NCBI RefSeq assembly: GCF_007829815.1
Contig: NZ_VIWT01000002.1
Span: 124,001 to 188,000, forward strand
Reading direction: 5' to 3'
Length of the DNA stretch: 64,000 nt
DNA from: Kitasatospora viridis
Lineage (GTDB): Bacteria; Actinomycetota; Actinomycetes; Streptomycetales; Streptomycetaceae
The translations under genes were made by a program, and so were the position numbers. Shown here piece by piece: positions 40,832 to 49,892 of this stretch (the stretch's first letter is position 1; every line of letters starts with the position of its first letter). The notes beneath the pieces were generated by a model, which made no database searches, was not told where the DNA came from, and saw nothing but the letters and a program-made list of their open reading frames with translations.

Positions 40832-41325
40832 AGTAGCTCCTTGTGATGCTCGCTCACCTTGACGGCCGCGCGAATGTACCGCTCGGCCAGCGCGAGATCC
40901 TGCTCACGATGCCAGGCCGGGAGCTTGATCGTGTGCTGGTAGGCGTGCTCGGCAACCGGGAAGGCGCCGGGCTGGTACTTGCGATGATGGTGTGGACGCC
41001 CCGGGAACAGCAGGTCGGGGTGCTGGTAGAGCGGCAGTTCGTGGAGGGGGCGGGTGGATCCGGGCCGGTCGAACTCCACTGCTCCCTCGGCGAGCAGAGC
41101 CTGGTGGAACCGCTCGATGGGCAAGCCGCCCAGCTTGTTCGGCCGGTACGTGAGGGTCAATCCGTACCAGGAGGGGACCACCCCATCGGGTACCGGCGTG
41201 ACGTCCAGGCCGGGTACCAGGCTGAACCGCTCGGTGAGGTGACGGGCGATCTCCGCCCGGGTTGCGTCCAAGGAAGTGGTGTACGGGTTCCACCCGATCC
41301 GGGGGTTTCGTCCCGGTAGCGGGTG
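40828..41325 (-). pseudogene. DegT/DnrJ/EryC1-type aminotransferase, C-terminal fragment
   Basis: The frame encodes about 165 residues that resemble the C-terminal domain of PLP-dependent sugar/cyclitol aminotransferases: GWNPYTTSLDATRAEIARHL, GLTLTYRPNKLGGLPIERFHQAL, LYQHPDLLFPG and the ending FPVAEHAYQHTIKLPAWHREQDLALAERYIRAA. The N-terminal two thirds with the PLP lysine are absent. The frame runs without a proper start into the left end of the IS256-family element at about 41325, so the gene was cut there. Confidence 0.75.
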
Positions 41326-42673
41326 TCGCCTGAAAAGTTAAGACGGCCACCGGTTGATCCTTCGAGATGTCTGACGTCACGAAGAGGAGACCAACACGAT
41401 GACCGCACCTGACAGTCTGCCGTTCGCCGCCCTGCTGGAGGAGAACCTCGCTTCGGCGAGTCCGGACTTGTTGCGCGCGATGGTGAAGACCTTCGCCGAG
41501 GCGATGATGTCCGCCGATGTCGACCGGGCCTGCGGCGGCGAGTACGGCCGAGCGAGCGAAGAGCGTGTCAACTCCCGCAACGGATACCGCAATCGCGACT
41601 GGGACACCCGAGTGGGCACCGTCGACCTGGCGATCCCGCGCGTCCGCTCGGGCTCGTACTTCCCGAGCTGGCTGCTGGAGCGCCGGCGTCGCGCCGAGCA
41701 GGCACTGATCAGCGTGGTCGCCACCTGCTACCTGCTGGGCGTGTCGACCAGGCGGGTGGAGAAGCTGGCCGAAAGTCTGGGCGTCACCCAGCTGTCGAAG
41801 TCCCAAGTGTCGGAGATGGCAAAGCACTTGGACGAGCGGGTCGCCGAGTTCCGAAACCGCCCGCTCGACCAGGGCCCCTACACCTTCGTCTGGGTCGATG
41901 CCCTGACGCAGAAGGTCCGCGAGGGCGGCCGGGTCGTCAACGTCCACTGCCTCGTCGCGGTTGGCGTCAACAACGAGGGCCAGCGCGAGGTGCTCGGCCT
42001 GGACGTCGCCACCAGCGAGGACGGCGCCGGCTGGCTCGCGTTCCTGCGGTCCCTGGTTGCCCGCGGCCTGGGCGGAGTCAAGCTCGTCGTCAGCGATGCC
42101 CACGCCGGCCTGGTGGACGCCGTCGGTGCCACCCTGCCCGGGGCGTCCTGGCAGAGATGCCGGACCCATTACGCCCGAAACCTGCTCTCGCAGGTCCCGA
42201 AATCCGCCCAGCCCTGGGTCGCAACCCTGCTGCGGACCGTCTTCGAACAGCCCGACGCCGGCGCGGTCCGCCGGCAGATGGCCACCGTCATCGCCGCCCT
42301 CGACGAGCGATTCCCCAAAGCCGCAGAGCACTTGGAGCGAGCCCGCGAGGACCTGCTCGCGTTCGCGGTGTTCCCGCGAACGGTCTGGAAGTCCATCTGG
42401 TCGAACAACCCGCAAGAGCGCTTGAACAAGGAGATCCGGCGCCGCACCGACGTGGTCGGGATCTTCCCCGACCGCACCGCGATCATCCGCCTGGTCGGCG
42501 CCGTCCTGGCCGAGCAGAGCGACGAATGGGCCGAACAGCGGCGCTACATCGGCTCCGAGATCCTCGGCCGATGCCGCCTCCACCCGATCGAGGGACAAGA
42601 CCCCGACGAGGCCCCCGCGACCGCACTCACCGCCTAATCTGAAACTGGATCACCGAGTGGCCGTCGATACACC
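41322..42673 (+). mobile_element. IS256-family insertion sequence
   Basis: About 1.35 kb carrying a complete transposase. Subterminal inverted repeats are GACGGCCACCGGTTGATCC (41342-41360) and GGATCACCGAGTGGCCGTC (42647-42665), complementary apart from a small offset in the middle. Outer ends are less clear (GGGTGTCGCC on the left, GATACACC on the right), so borders are good to about 10 bases. No target duplication was recognised and the two flanks belong to different genes, so the neighbourhood was rearranged after insertion. Confidence 0.8.
41399..42637 (+). CDS. IS256-family DDE transposase
   Basis: A 412-residue mutator-type transposase of normal length. It has GYRNRDWDTRVGTVDLAIPRVRSGSYFPSWL, the first catalytic Asp in TFVWVDALTQKV, the second in LVVSDAHAGL, and the Glu in WSNNPQERLNKEIRRRTDVVGIFP. 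It looks intact and possibly active. ATG 41399 follows GAGGAGACC. Confidence 0.95.
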   Translation: MTAPDSLPFAALLEENLASASPDLLRAMVKTFAEAMMSADVDRACGGEYGRASEERVNSRNGYRNRDWDTRVGTVDLAIPRVRSGSYFPSWLLERRRRAEQALISVVATCYLLGVSTRRVEKLAESLGVTQLSKSQVSEMAKHLDERVAEFRNRPLDQGPYTFVWVDALTQKVREGGRVVNVHCLVAVGVNNEGQREVLGLDVATSEDGAGWLAFLRSLVARGLGGVKLVVSDAHAGLVDAVGATLPGASWQRCRTHYARNLLSQVPKSAQPWVATLLRTVFEQPDAGAVRRQMATVIAALDERFPKAAEHLERAREDLLAFAVFPRTVWKSIWSNNPQERLNKEIRRRTDVVGIFPDRTAIIRLVGAVLAEQSDEWAEQRRYIGSEILGRCRLHPIEGQDPDEAPATALTA

Positions 42674-42685
42674 ACTCCAGCGGAC

Positions 42686-42853
42686 GTGACCCTCCGCCCG
42701 CAGCTCCGTCGGCGAAACCGTGAGCTGGCGACAGACCTCGCGCTCGCCATCGCCCAGCTCCAGCAACTGGCGTTGACCAACGAACAGCTCCGCGCGGTTC
42801 TGGAAGCTGCTTCGAATGTCACGAACATCCAGACCGAGCAGAGGCTTATCTGA
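42686..42853 (+). pseudogene. Short coiled-coil remnant, perhaps of an integrase-associated protein
   Basis: A 55-residue reading frame (LRPQLRRRNRELATDLALAIAQLQQLALTNEQLRAVLEAA...) that is almost entirely heptad-like helix. It resembles the C-terminal coiled coil of small proteins encoded beside tyrosine recombinases in actinomycete elements (DUF6262-like), but this is a weak call. Its 5' side is cut by the right end of the IS256-family element. Confidence 0.4.
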
Positions 42854-42916
42854 CCTGAGGTCAGCTCCCTGTCGGCGTACACGGATAAGTGCTCTACCGC
42901 GTACTGCTGAACGTGC

Positions 42917-43576
42917 TCACCTGTCGGCTCCGGCAGGATTCCTCTCGCACTGTGTGGTGGATCGGTTGTGAGTGGTGTGGATCAGTATGGTGATCAGAGC
43001 TGCCAGGTCGAGGGCACCGTCCGGGTCGTCTGCGTAACGCGTTGTCTGCAGCGGTTCCACTTCGTCCAGGCGTATGCCTTCCCGGTCCAGGACGTGGGCG
43101 AGGACTAGCAGTGCCAGGCGGGCGTTGCCGTCCGAGTACGGGTGAAAGAAGGCGATGTCGAGGTACGCCCTGGCGGCGCGGGCCGGCAGGGGCAGCGACG
43201 GATCGGCGCTCTGGCGCAGGTACGCGGCGAAGTCCTGCCAGGTGTGCGGCGTGAGTCCATAGCGTTCCCGGCCGCCCTTTGCGTAGGCGTCGCTCCGGCG
43301 TAGGTGGACCTCCTCCACGCCGAGGACCAGCTTCTGCCAGTTGGCCAGGAGCGCCGGGGTGAGCGGTTCGCCGCAGGCGGCCGCGGCCCGGGATTCGGTC
43401 ATCGCCGCGAGCAGGCGGTCGGCCCGGTCGGCGTTGCGGAGGCGGACCGGGCCGTTGAACCACGCGGCGAGTCCGTCCACGGCAGGATGCACCGGGGTCA
43501 GATCCACTTCGGCGGCCGAGGACCAGTCGACCTCCTGCCTGATGAGGCACCAGGTGGCCAGCGCGTCATCGCTCAC
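42917..43576 (-). CDS. Fic/DOC-family protein
   Basis: A 219-residue Fic protein. The active-site loop is FFHPYSDGNARL: H145 (catalytic), D149, G150, N151 and R153 match HxFx(D/E)GNxR, with Ala in place of the second Gly. Upstream is the helical Fic core (LLANWQKLVLGVEEVHLRRSD). Fic enzymes transfer AMP or other phosphate groups to protein hydroxyls. No inhibitory (S/T)xxxE(G/N) helix is obvious in this chain, so control may come from the overlapping upstream gene. ATG 43576 lies inside the end of that gene (11-base overlap). Confidence 0.88.
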   Translation of the reverse strand: MSDDALATWCLIRQEVDWSSAAEVDLTPVHPAVDGLAAWFNGPVRLRNADRADRLLAAMTESRAAAACGEPLTPALLANWQKLVLGVEEVHLRRSDAYAKGGRERYGLTPHTWQDFAAYLRQSADPSLPLPARAARAYLDIAFFHPYSDGNARLALLVLAHVLDREGIRLDEVEPLQTTRYADDPDGALDLAALITILIHTTHNRSTTQCERNPAGADR

Positions 43577-44297
43577 GGTAGAACCCGCGGCCGGTCAGGC
43601 CGATCGCCAGGTCCTCGCCGACCGTGTCGACCAAGGTCGTTGCCGGGGCGACGTGGCTCTTGAAGCGGCCGCCGATGGCAGCCTCCACCGCCTTCCGGAC
43701 CTCGTCCGGCCCCAGGCCGGTAGAGGTGAGGAACCAGGTCAGCGTTGTCCCGCAGAGCCGGTACCACCCCCCGTCGGCATGGGTGCTGTTGACGACCACG
43801 GTGACCAGGCGGGTCACGGCGCGTTCCAGGTGCCAACTGCGGTCCTCTGCGTTCGCGTTTGGAAGCGGTGCGAGCTGCTCGAAGCGCTCGGCGATGTCCT
43901 CCAGCCAGTCACGCCACTCAAGCAGGCAGGCCACGACGCGCTCGGCGGTCTCCTCTGCCCCTCCAACCGAGTCCGAGACGCAGCACCAAGTCTCAACGGG
44001 ACCCCCGAAGTGGTTCGAATAGTCCCAGCCGCAGGCCCACCGGCCGTACCGGGACACCAACAGTGCGGTGACCTGGTCGGTGAAGCGCCAGCCCGCCATC
44101 CCGTCCGGATCAGCCGCGTGGTCGGCATCGGAGGGCACCATTGGGATGATCAGGGCCGTCAGCTGTGCCGCCTCGCTATCGTCCCAATCGAAGGCGTTCC
44201 GGTGGGGGTCTACGGCGGGCCACGGCAGGTCCCGGGCGAGTTGAATGGTCGTGGTGTGCCTCCGGAGTCGGACGTGACGAAACAACCGCCTGATCAT
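43566..44297 (-). CDS. Unknown protein, translationally coupled partner of the Fic gene
   Basis: A 243-residue protein taken from ATG 44297 (MIRRLFRHVRLRRHTTTIQLARDLPWPAVDPHRNAFDWDDSEAAQL). The middle is aromatic (VSRYGRWACGWDYSNHFGGPVETWCCVSDS), the C-terminal part mixes helices and strands (LTWFLTSTGLGPDEVRKAVEAAIGGRFKSHV). I do not recognise a family. The 11-base overlap with the Fic start indicates tight coupling. Candidate roles are antitoxin-like inhibitor, target or adaptor. Confidence 0.65.
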   Translation of the reverse strand: MIRRLFRHVRLRRHTTTIQLARDLPWPAVDPHRNAFDWDDSEAAQLTALIIPMVPSDADHAADPDGMAGWRFTDQVTALLVSRYGRWACGWDYSNHFGGPVETWCCVSDSVGGAEETAERVVACLLEWRDWLEDIAERFEQLAPLPNANAEDRSWHLERAVTRLVTVVVNSTHADGGWYRLCGTTLTWFLTSTGLGPDEVRKAVEAAIGGRFKSHVAPATTLVDTVGEDLAIGLTGRGFYRER

Positions 44298-44530
44298 GCC
44301 CACCGAGACGGGACCTGTCACCCCAATTAGTTGGCCGACCGAAGGCTGTCTACGGCCACCGGGCACCTTCACGTGTACCCGCCTGAGCACAGGCTCGCGT
44401 ACGCCGACACTCCTGAGATGTGCTGGACGGGCACCCACGGTGAGGGCTCCCCAACGACAAGCAACCGCCCACGCTGCTCGGGTTCACCGACGCGGCGCTC
44501 GGTGCGCAACTGCTGCCGGCGGCTGGCGGA

Positions 44531-45085
44531 ATGGTGCAATGCGACGCGGCGCGGCTGAGAGACATCCTGGAGAAGACCGGCGTTGCCGTGCTCGGAGTTC
44601 GCTCGGGAAACGGGCAGGCGATCTTTCGGGAGCAGGTACTGCGGGACTGGGCGACCTACGGGCCCGGGGCGGAGATGAAGCTGGGCTGGTCCACCGACCC
44701 AGTGGCGGTCGCCCTGCGCGACGCACTGGTTCGGCGGGTCCGCGAGTTCCCTGCTGTCCGCTCGGTGTGGGTGGCGCAGGTTCGGTGGCGGGCCAGCGGC
44801 GAGGAACACCTGATGCTGCACGTCGCCGTTGACGAGGACCTGCCTTCGGCCTCCGCCCACCGCCTGATGCAGATCCTGCTCCGCGAGGAGGTGAAGCTCG
44901 GCCAGGGACACCCGAAGGTCGGGATGCTCGCCCTGAACACCACCACCCACGCCGAATCCATCGCCGAGCTCGATCGACAGGGCCTGGACACCGTGCGCCA
45001 CGACCCCGAGTCGGGCCGGGTCCAGGTGATCTCCCGCGAGTACGACGACCCGCCGACAGCCCCAGCGAAGGACGCCACGGCCTAG
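44531..45085 (+). CDS. SseB C-terminal-domain-like protein, possibly 5'-truncated
   Basis: A 184-residue frame from ATG 44531. VLRDWATYGPGAEMKLGWSTDPVAVALRDALVRRVREFPAVRSVWVAQVRWRASGEEHLMLHVAVDED fits the pattern of the SseB C-terminal domain (enhanced serine sensitivity proteins). The frame stays open and protein-like upstream to 44444 (PTLLGFTDAALGAQLLPAAGG), which suggests the real gene once began earlier with the SseB N-domain. Function unclear even in intact relatives. No operon partner. Confidence 0.5.
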   Translation: MVQCDAARLRDILEKTGVAVLGVRSGNGQAIFREQVLRDWATYGPGAEMKLGWSTDPVAVALRDALVRRVREFPAVRSVWVAQVRWRASGEEHLMLHVAVDEDLPSASAHRLMQILLREEVKLGQGHPKVGMLALNTTTHAESIAELDRQGLDTVRHDPESGRVQVISREYDDPPTAPAKDATA

Positions 45086-45506
45086 CCCCGGCCCAAGCAC
45101 CGCTGGTTCGGCCGCTCCTGACAGGGCACCGCCAGGCGCTCTCCTGCGGATTTACCCGGTTCCAATATGAACGGCAGGCCACCGCGGGTTGCAAGAAGCA
45201 TGACCAGGTGGTTCCAACAAGCGTGTCCCACAAGGTCGGAATCGCCAGGTCGGCACACCATCCTGGTTCCAACTGTCGCGTCCCGGCTCAGTGACGGCGC
45301 CGGATCGCGATAGGCGTCACCTGACCGCGACAACTCGTGGCCCCCTCTCAAACCAGCTGGAGGCCGCGAAATCCTCTCCATCGAAAGGCAGTTCGATATC
45401 TGTTCCCGCTGCGACGTGCGTGCCATGATGCTGCTGATGTGAATGCTGACACCTCGTCACTTCACCTCAGCGCACCCCTGATCAGCTCACAGCGAAAGGG
45501 CACCTC
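45086..45506. other. About 420 bases with no supported gene
   Basis: Contains two copies of TGGTTCCAAC (near 45208 and 45262) with similar following bases, possibly remnants of a mobile element end. Otherwise nothing recognisable apart from the likely promoter for the small secreted protein. Confidence 0.35.
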
Positions 45507-45854
45507 ATGCGCGTTAGGCTCCTCCTTCCCCTTCTCACCGCAGCCGCCGCCGTCGCCTTCGGTGCGATCCCGGCCACGGCCGCGACCAGCACGGCGAGCG
45601 TCGTCGCAACCCCCGCCGCGGCGCCGCAGTGCACCTTCACTTACGTCAACGTCGGTTACTACCAGCAGACCTACACCACCGCCAACTGCACCGCGGATGC
45701 CGGACAGTCGTGGCAGCTGCGACTGGACTGCTGGCGACCGAAGACCCAGGAGTACACGTACGCCTTTGGTCCCAAGGTCACTGGTTCCGGCTCCTCCACC
45801 GCCTCCTGCGGTGTGCTCGTCAACCAGGTCTCGTACGGGATCCAACTCGACTAG
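45507..45854 (+). CDS. Small secreted protein with four cysteines
   Basis: A 115-residue protein. Residues 1-26 are a signal peptide (LLLPLLTAAAAVAFGAIPATAAT). The mature about 75 residues are rich in Tyr, Thr, Gln and Ser with four cysteines (PQCTFTY, TANCTAD, RLDCWRP, TASCGVL), enough for two disulfides. This looks like a small stable extracellular beta protein, family unknown. AAAGGGCACCTC precedes the ATG. Confidence 0.75.
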   Translation: MRVRLLLPLLTAAAAVAFGAIPATAATSTASVVATPAAAPQCTFTYVNVGYYQQTYTTANCTADAGQSWQLRLDCWRPKTQEYTYAFGPKVTGSGSSTASCGVLVNQVSYGIQLD

Positions 45855-46366
45855 GGTCGGCCCGGGCCGTTGACGAGGAGGCCTGGTCGGCCGCCGCAGC
45901 GGCCGCCGGGCCGCGTCGTCCTGGCCTTCGCCTCTCGCCTTGCAACGGCGCCTTGGCCCAACTCCTGCGCGGGAGGCGGAGGCTACCCGCCACCGGCCGT
46001 TCCCGGCACCCGGCCTCGCGCTGGGAACGGCTGGCCGGAGTGCCCGCCCGGGTGCGTCGGCACACCAGGGCCCGGGCGCCGGCCAGAAGGACGTCGGGCC
46101 GGGCTGCTTCGACATCTGCGTTACGAGCTTCGACGCTGAGGCAGAGGGCAGCCGATCGCACGGCCGGTGTCGGAGGCCGTCGACGAGGTGCTCTTGGCAG
46201 GCTTCGCTCGTGGCGAGCCAGCGGCCATCAGCTGAGCGTTTGGCTCATCCTCCGCGATCACAAGGGGCGGAGGGCTGCCAACTACCGCTGCCAACACGCA
46301 CAGCGACCTGCAACGACCGCGACGCCGCCCGCCATCTATCGCGTCCAGTTACAGGAGGACTCGCTT
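45855..46366. other. About 510 bases before array 3, no supported gene
   Basis: Only shadow frames are open. It does not contain the 115-base trailer sequence found before the two CRISPR remnants. Confidence 0.4.
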
Positions 46367-49322
46367 GGACCAATCGTGCGGGTGCGGGGAGCAGGAGGCT
46401 GCGACCAGCTGAGGTTCCGTCAGGTGGGGATCAACCCCGCGGGTGCGGGGAGCAGCGGCGCCAGCCGATCCGAAAGCGGTCGGTGGCGGGATCAACCCCA
46501 CGGGGGCGGGGAGCAGAAGCCGTGCTCATCGGCGGACAGCCGGTGGTAGGGATCAACCCCGCAGGTGCGGGGAGCAGTTGAACTGCCAGACCCGCAGGCC
46601 AGAGGTGTTGGGATCAACCCCGCGGGTGCGGGGAGCAGCAGGCCCGGGGCCACCCCAGCGTCGGCGAGCCGGGATCAACTCCGCGGGTGCCGGGAGCAGT
46701 GCGGGCTGCCGCCGGCACCGCTTGCGGGGGTGGGATCAACCCCGCGGGTGCGGGGAGCAGGCGAGGACCGGCTGTACGGCCAGCTCAACTCGGGGATCAA
46801 CCCCGCGGGTGCGGGGAGCAGTCCCCCTCCTGAAGTGCCTGCCACCCCGCGGAGGGATCAACCCCGCGGGTGCGGGGAGCAGTCCTTCAGGTGGTCGCGC
46901 ATCGCGTTGTGCATGGGATCAACCCCGCGGGTGCGGGGAGCAGGTGGTGGGTGGGTGGTGGTGCTGGCGGTCGGTGGGATCAACCCCGCGGGTGCGGGGA
47001 GCAGCAGGCCCGGGGCCACCCCAGCGTCGGCGAGCCGGGATCAACTCCGCGGGTGCCGGGAGCAGTGCGGGCTGCCGCCGGCACCGCTTGCGGGGGTGGG
47101 ATCAACCCCGCGGGTGCGGGGAGCAGGCGAGGACCGGCTGTACGGCCAGCTCAACTCGGGGATCAACCCCGCGGGTGCGGGGAGCAGTCCTTCAGGTGGT
47201 CGCGCATCGCGTTGTGCATGGGATCAACCCCGCGGGTGCGGGGAGCAGGTGGTGGGTGGGTGGTGGTGCTGGCGGTCGGTGGGATCAACCCCGCGGGTGC
47301 GGGGAGCAGGAGGAGGACCAGGCCGACGAGCAGCCCGAGCCGGGATCAACCCCGCGGGTGCGGGGAGCAGTCCTTCAGGTGGTCGCGCATCGCGTTGTGC
47401 ATGGGATCAACCCCGCGGGTGCGGGGAGCAGGTGGTGGGTGGGTGGTGGTGCTGGCGGTCGGTGGGATCAACCCCGCGGGTGCGGGGAGCAGGAGGAGGA
47501 CCAGGCCGACGAGCAGCCCGAGCCGGGATCAACCCCGCGGGTGCGGGGAGCAGAGGACAGCACCGCCCACGGGTGGCCGCTGGACGGGATCAACCCCGCG
47601 GGTGCGGGGAGCAGGGGACCTCGCCCCAGGACACGCCGGTCTGGGCGGGATCAACCCCGCGGGTGCGGGGAGCAGACGCCGGGGTGGTGACGACCCCGCC
47701 GTACGTGGGGATCAACCCCGCGGGTGCGGGGAGCAGCGGATCGTCGCCCACACGGAGGACATGCCGCTGGGATCAACCCCGCGGGTGCGGGGAGCAGTGA
47801 AGGCAGCGTGGGTCGGCTGGGTGCCATGGGGGATCAACCCCGCGGGTGCGGGGAGCAGGTGGTGCGGGAACGCGGGCAGCCGCCCGGCGGGGGATCAACC
47901 CCGCGGGTGCGGGGAGCAGTTCCCGGGCCTGCGCGTGACCCGCCACCGCCTGGGATCAACCCCGCGGGTGCGGGGAGCAGTTCAGCACGTCGAAGTTCGA
48001 GCCGGCCCAGAAGGGATCAACCCCGCGGGTGCGGGGAGCAGTCTCGGCCAGCGGATCGGCGTCCAGGGCGGCCGGGATCAACCCCGCGGGTGCGGGGAGC
48101 AGTCATGCCGCCGCCTCCAGTCCTCGGTCGAGCAGGGATCAACCCCGCGGGTGCGGGGAGCAGGAGGTCTCCCCGCTGCGCCGCGCCGCGGTCTGGGGAT
48201 CAACCCCGCGGGTGCGGGGAGCAGCTTGCTCATGAGCAAGCCGCCAGAAGGGGCTGGGGATCAACCCCGCGGGTGCGGGGAGCAGGCCATGCTCAAACTC
48301 CCTTGAGGTCAGAGCCCGGGATCAACCCCGCGGGTGCGGGGAGCAGACGGCGAGACCTACGTAGACGTAGGCGCGAAGGGGATCAACCCCGCGGGTGCGG
48401 GGAGCAGTTGAGTCGGTAGCGGCCCGGCTGGTTCTCCGGGGGATCAACCCCGCGGGTGCGGGGAGCAGGCGCGTGCTGCAGGCGGAGGCCGGCTGCGCGG
48501 GGGATCAACCCCGCGGGTGCGGGGAGCAGCCGACCACCGCGACCGTGATGCTGAACACGCAGGGATCAACCCCGCGGGTGCGGGGAGCAGGAGATGAGCG
48601 AGGTGCCGATGCCGAGCGCGATGGGATCAACCCCGCGGGTGCGGGGAGCAGGTACATGGAGGAGCGAACACCATGGGCATACGGGGATCAACCCCGCGGG
48701 TGCGGGGAGCAGGCCGGCGTGCCCCGCTACCTCTTTGACCGCCCGGGATCAACCCCGCGGGTGCGGGGAGCAGCACTTCACCGCGCTGGTGCTGTCGCTG
48801 CTGCTGGGATCAACCCCGCGGGTGCGGGGAGCAGGTGGTCGAAGTCATGGGCGGCGCCGTCGCCCTGGGATCAACCCCGCGGGTGCGGGGAGCAGCACCG
48901 GACTGTCCGTCAGCCGGGTGAGCTCGTCGGATCAACCCCGCGGGTGCGGGGAGCAGCGGCCCGGCCTCGACGTCGCGGCTGGCGGGAAGGGATCAACCCC
49001 GCGGGTGCGGGGAGCAGTCGTCGGCCGGATCAGCGGAGGCCGTTGAGATGGGATCAACCCCGCGGGTGCGGGGAGCAGTTCCTGGACCCCAGTGGCGACG
49101 GCGCCGGCCAGGGATCAACCCCGCGGGTGCGGGGAGCAGGGGGTCGGGAGACTCCGCAGACCGGCCCGCTGGGGATCAACCCCGCGGGTGCGGGGAGCAG
49201 TTCAGCACACCGTCCGCCTCCTCGATCCGGCGGGGATCAACCCCGCGGGTGCGGGGAGCAGCTGCGGCGATCCCGCAGAACACGCACCCCTTTGGGATCA
49301 ACCCCGCGGGTGCGGGGAGCAG
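46367..49322 (-). CRISPR. CRISPR array 3, type I-E repeat, 49 repeats / 48 spacers
   Basis: Forty-nine repeat starts fall at 46367 + 61n with no exception through 49295. The common unit reads GGATCAACCCCGCGGG then TGCGGGGAGCAG, preceded by G in 47 of 48 cases, so a 29-base repeat with 32-base spacers. The first few units at the 46367 end are eroded (ATCGTGCGGG, CACGGGGGCG), marking the leader-distal end. A block of spacers between about 46639 and 47525 occurs in repeated order, leaving about 40 distinct spacers. The leader follows at 49323. No cas gene in the window. Confidence 0.98.
46639..47525 (-). repeat. Duplicated spacer blocks inside array 3
   Basis: With spacers numbered from the 46367 end, spacers 5, 6 and 7 recur as 11, 12 and 13; 9 and 10 recur as 14-15 and again as 17-18; 16 recurs as 19. 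Spacer 8 is missing from the second copy. The variant repeat before spacer 6 (ACTCCGCGGGTGCCGGG) also recurs before spacer 12, so whole repeat-spacer blocks were copied by recombination. Confidence 0.95.
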
Positions 49323-49715
49323 AGTTGCTGACCTGGTGGTTTGTCAGGCAAGCGGCGCGCGGGAGAGTACTTTCATTGATTCGGTCACCGCTGGCGAAAG
49401 CACGTCATATTCTCCCAAATCGCACTGCTTGGATGCAATGGTCCAAGCCCACGCGGAGTGGCTCGGTCGGCGCGGATCAAGGTTAGGCCTTCATAGTTGA
49501 CGTGGGGCCACTTGTGCTGGCATGAGGCGTAGTTATTGACGGCGGCTTCACGCAGTCGGGCTGGCTGGTCGGCTGGGTTGTCTGCGGATGCTCGCCGCCG
49601 TGGTTGAAGCGAATGCCAACCTTCCGGGGTTGACGAATGCGGACGGCGCCGGGTGGTCCGTGATGGCCGCCATCGGCCGCGGGGTGAGGTGCTCGCTCCT
49701 CTGGTGGACGGTCCC
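49323..49715 (-). promoter_or_regulatory. CRISPR leader 3 and upstream conserved region
   Basis: Begins AGTTGCTGACCTGGTGGT, near-identical to leaders 1 and 2, and keeps the ATATGACGTG element on the minus strand and the CACTTGTG-TGGCATGAGGCGTAGTTATT block. Similarity to leader 2 continues to about 49715. It adjoins the largest array and is presumably the most active leader. The stretch from 49716 to 49892 shows nothing further. Confidence 0.85.
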
Positions 49716-49892
49716 GAAGGTGCCGTCGGCGTTTGCCGGGGCCGTGCCGGTGCGCCCGCGGGGTAGGGCTGTCAGCCCGTTCACCCGTCCAGTGGGGTGC
49801 CCCGGGGGCTTTGGGGTCGTTTGCGTGTCGGAAGCCGATGGGCACGTTCCGGCGGCATGTGCCTGGGGCAGCCGGTGTGAGGAGGGAGAAGT

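Noticed and set aside
45207..45290. Two TGGTTCCAAC copies as ends of a mobile element
   Set aside because: Only ten bases are shared in direct orientation, with no transposase fragment or inverted ends.
46443..49486. Four overlapping frames of 230-480 codons across array 3
   Set aside because: Same artefact: all are periodic at 61 bases and encode only repeat and spacer DNA.
33705..49892. Cas genes hidden among the accessory genes
   Set aside because: Every open frame was checked for HD/helicase (Cas3), RAMP-type Gly-rich loops, and Cas1/Cas2 features; none matched.
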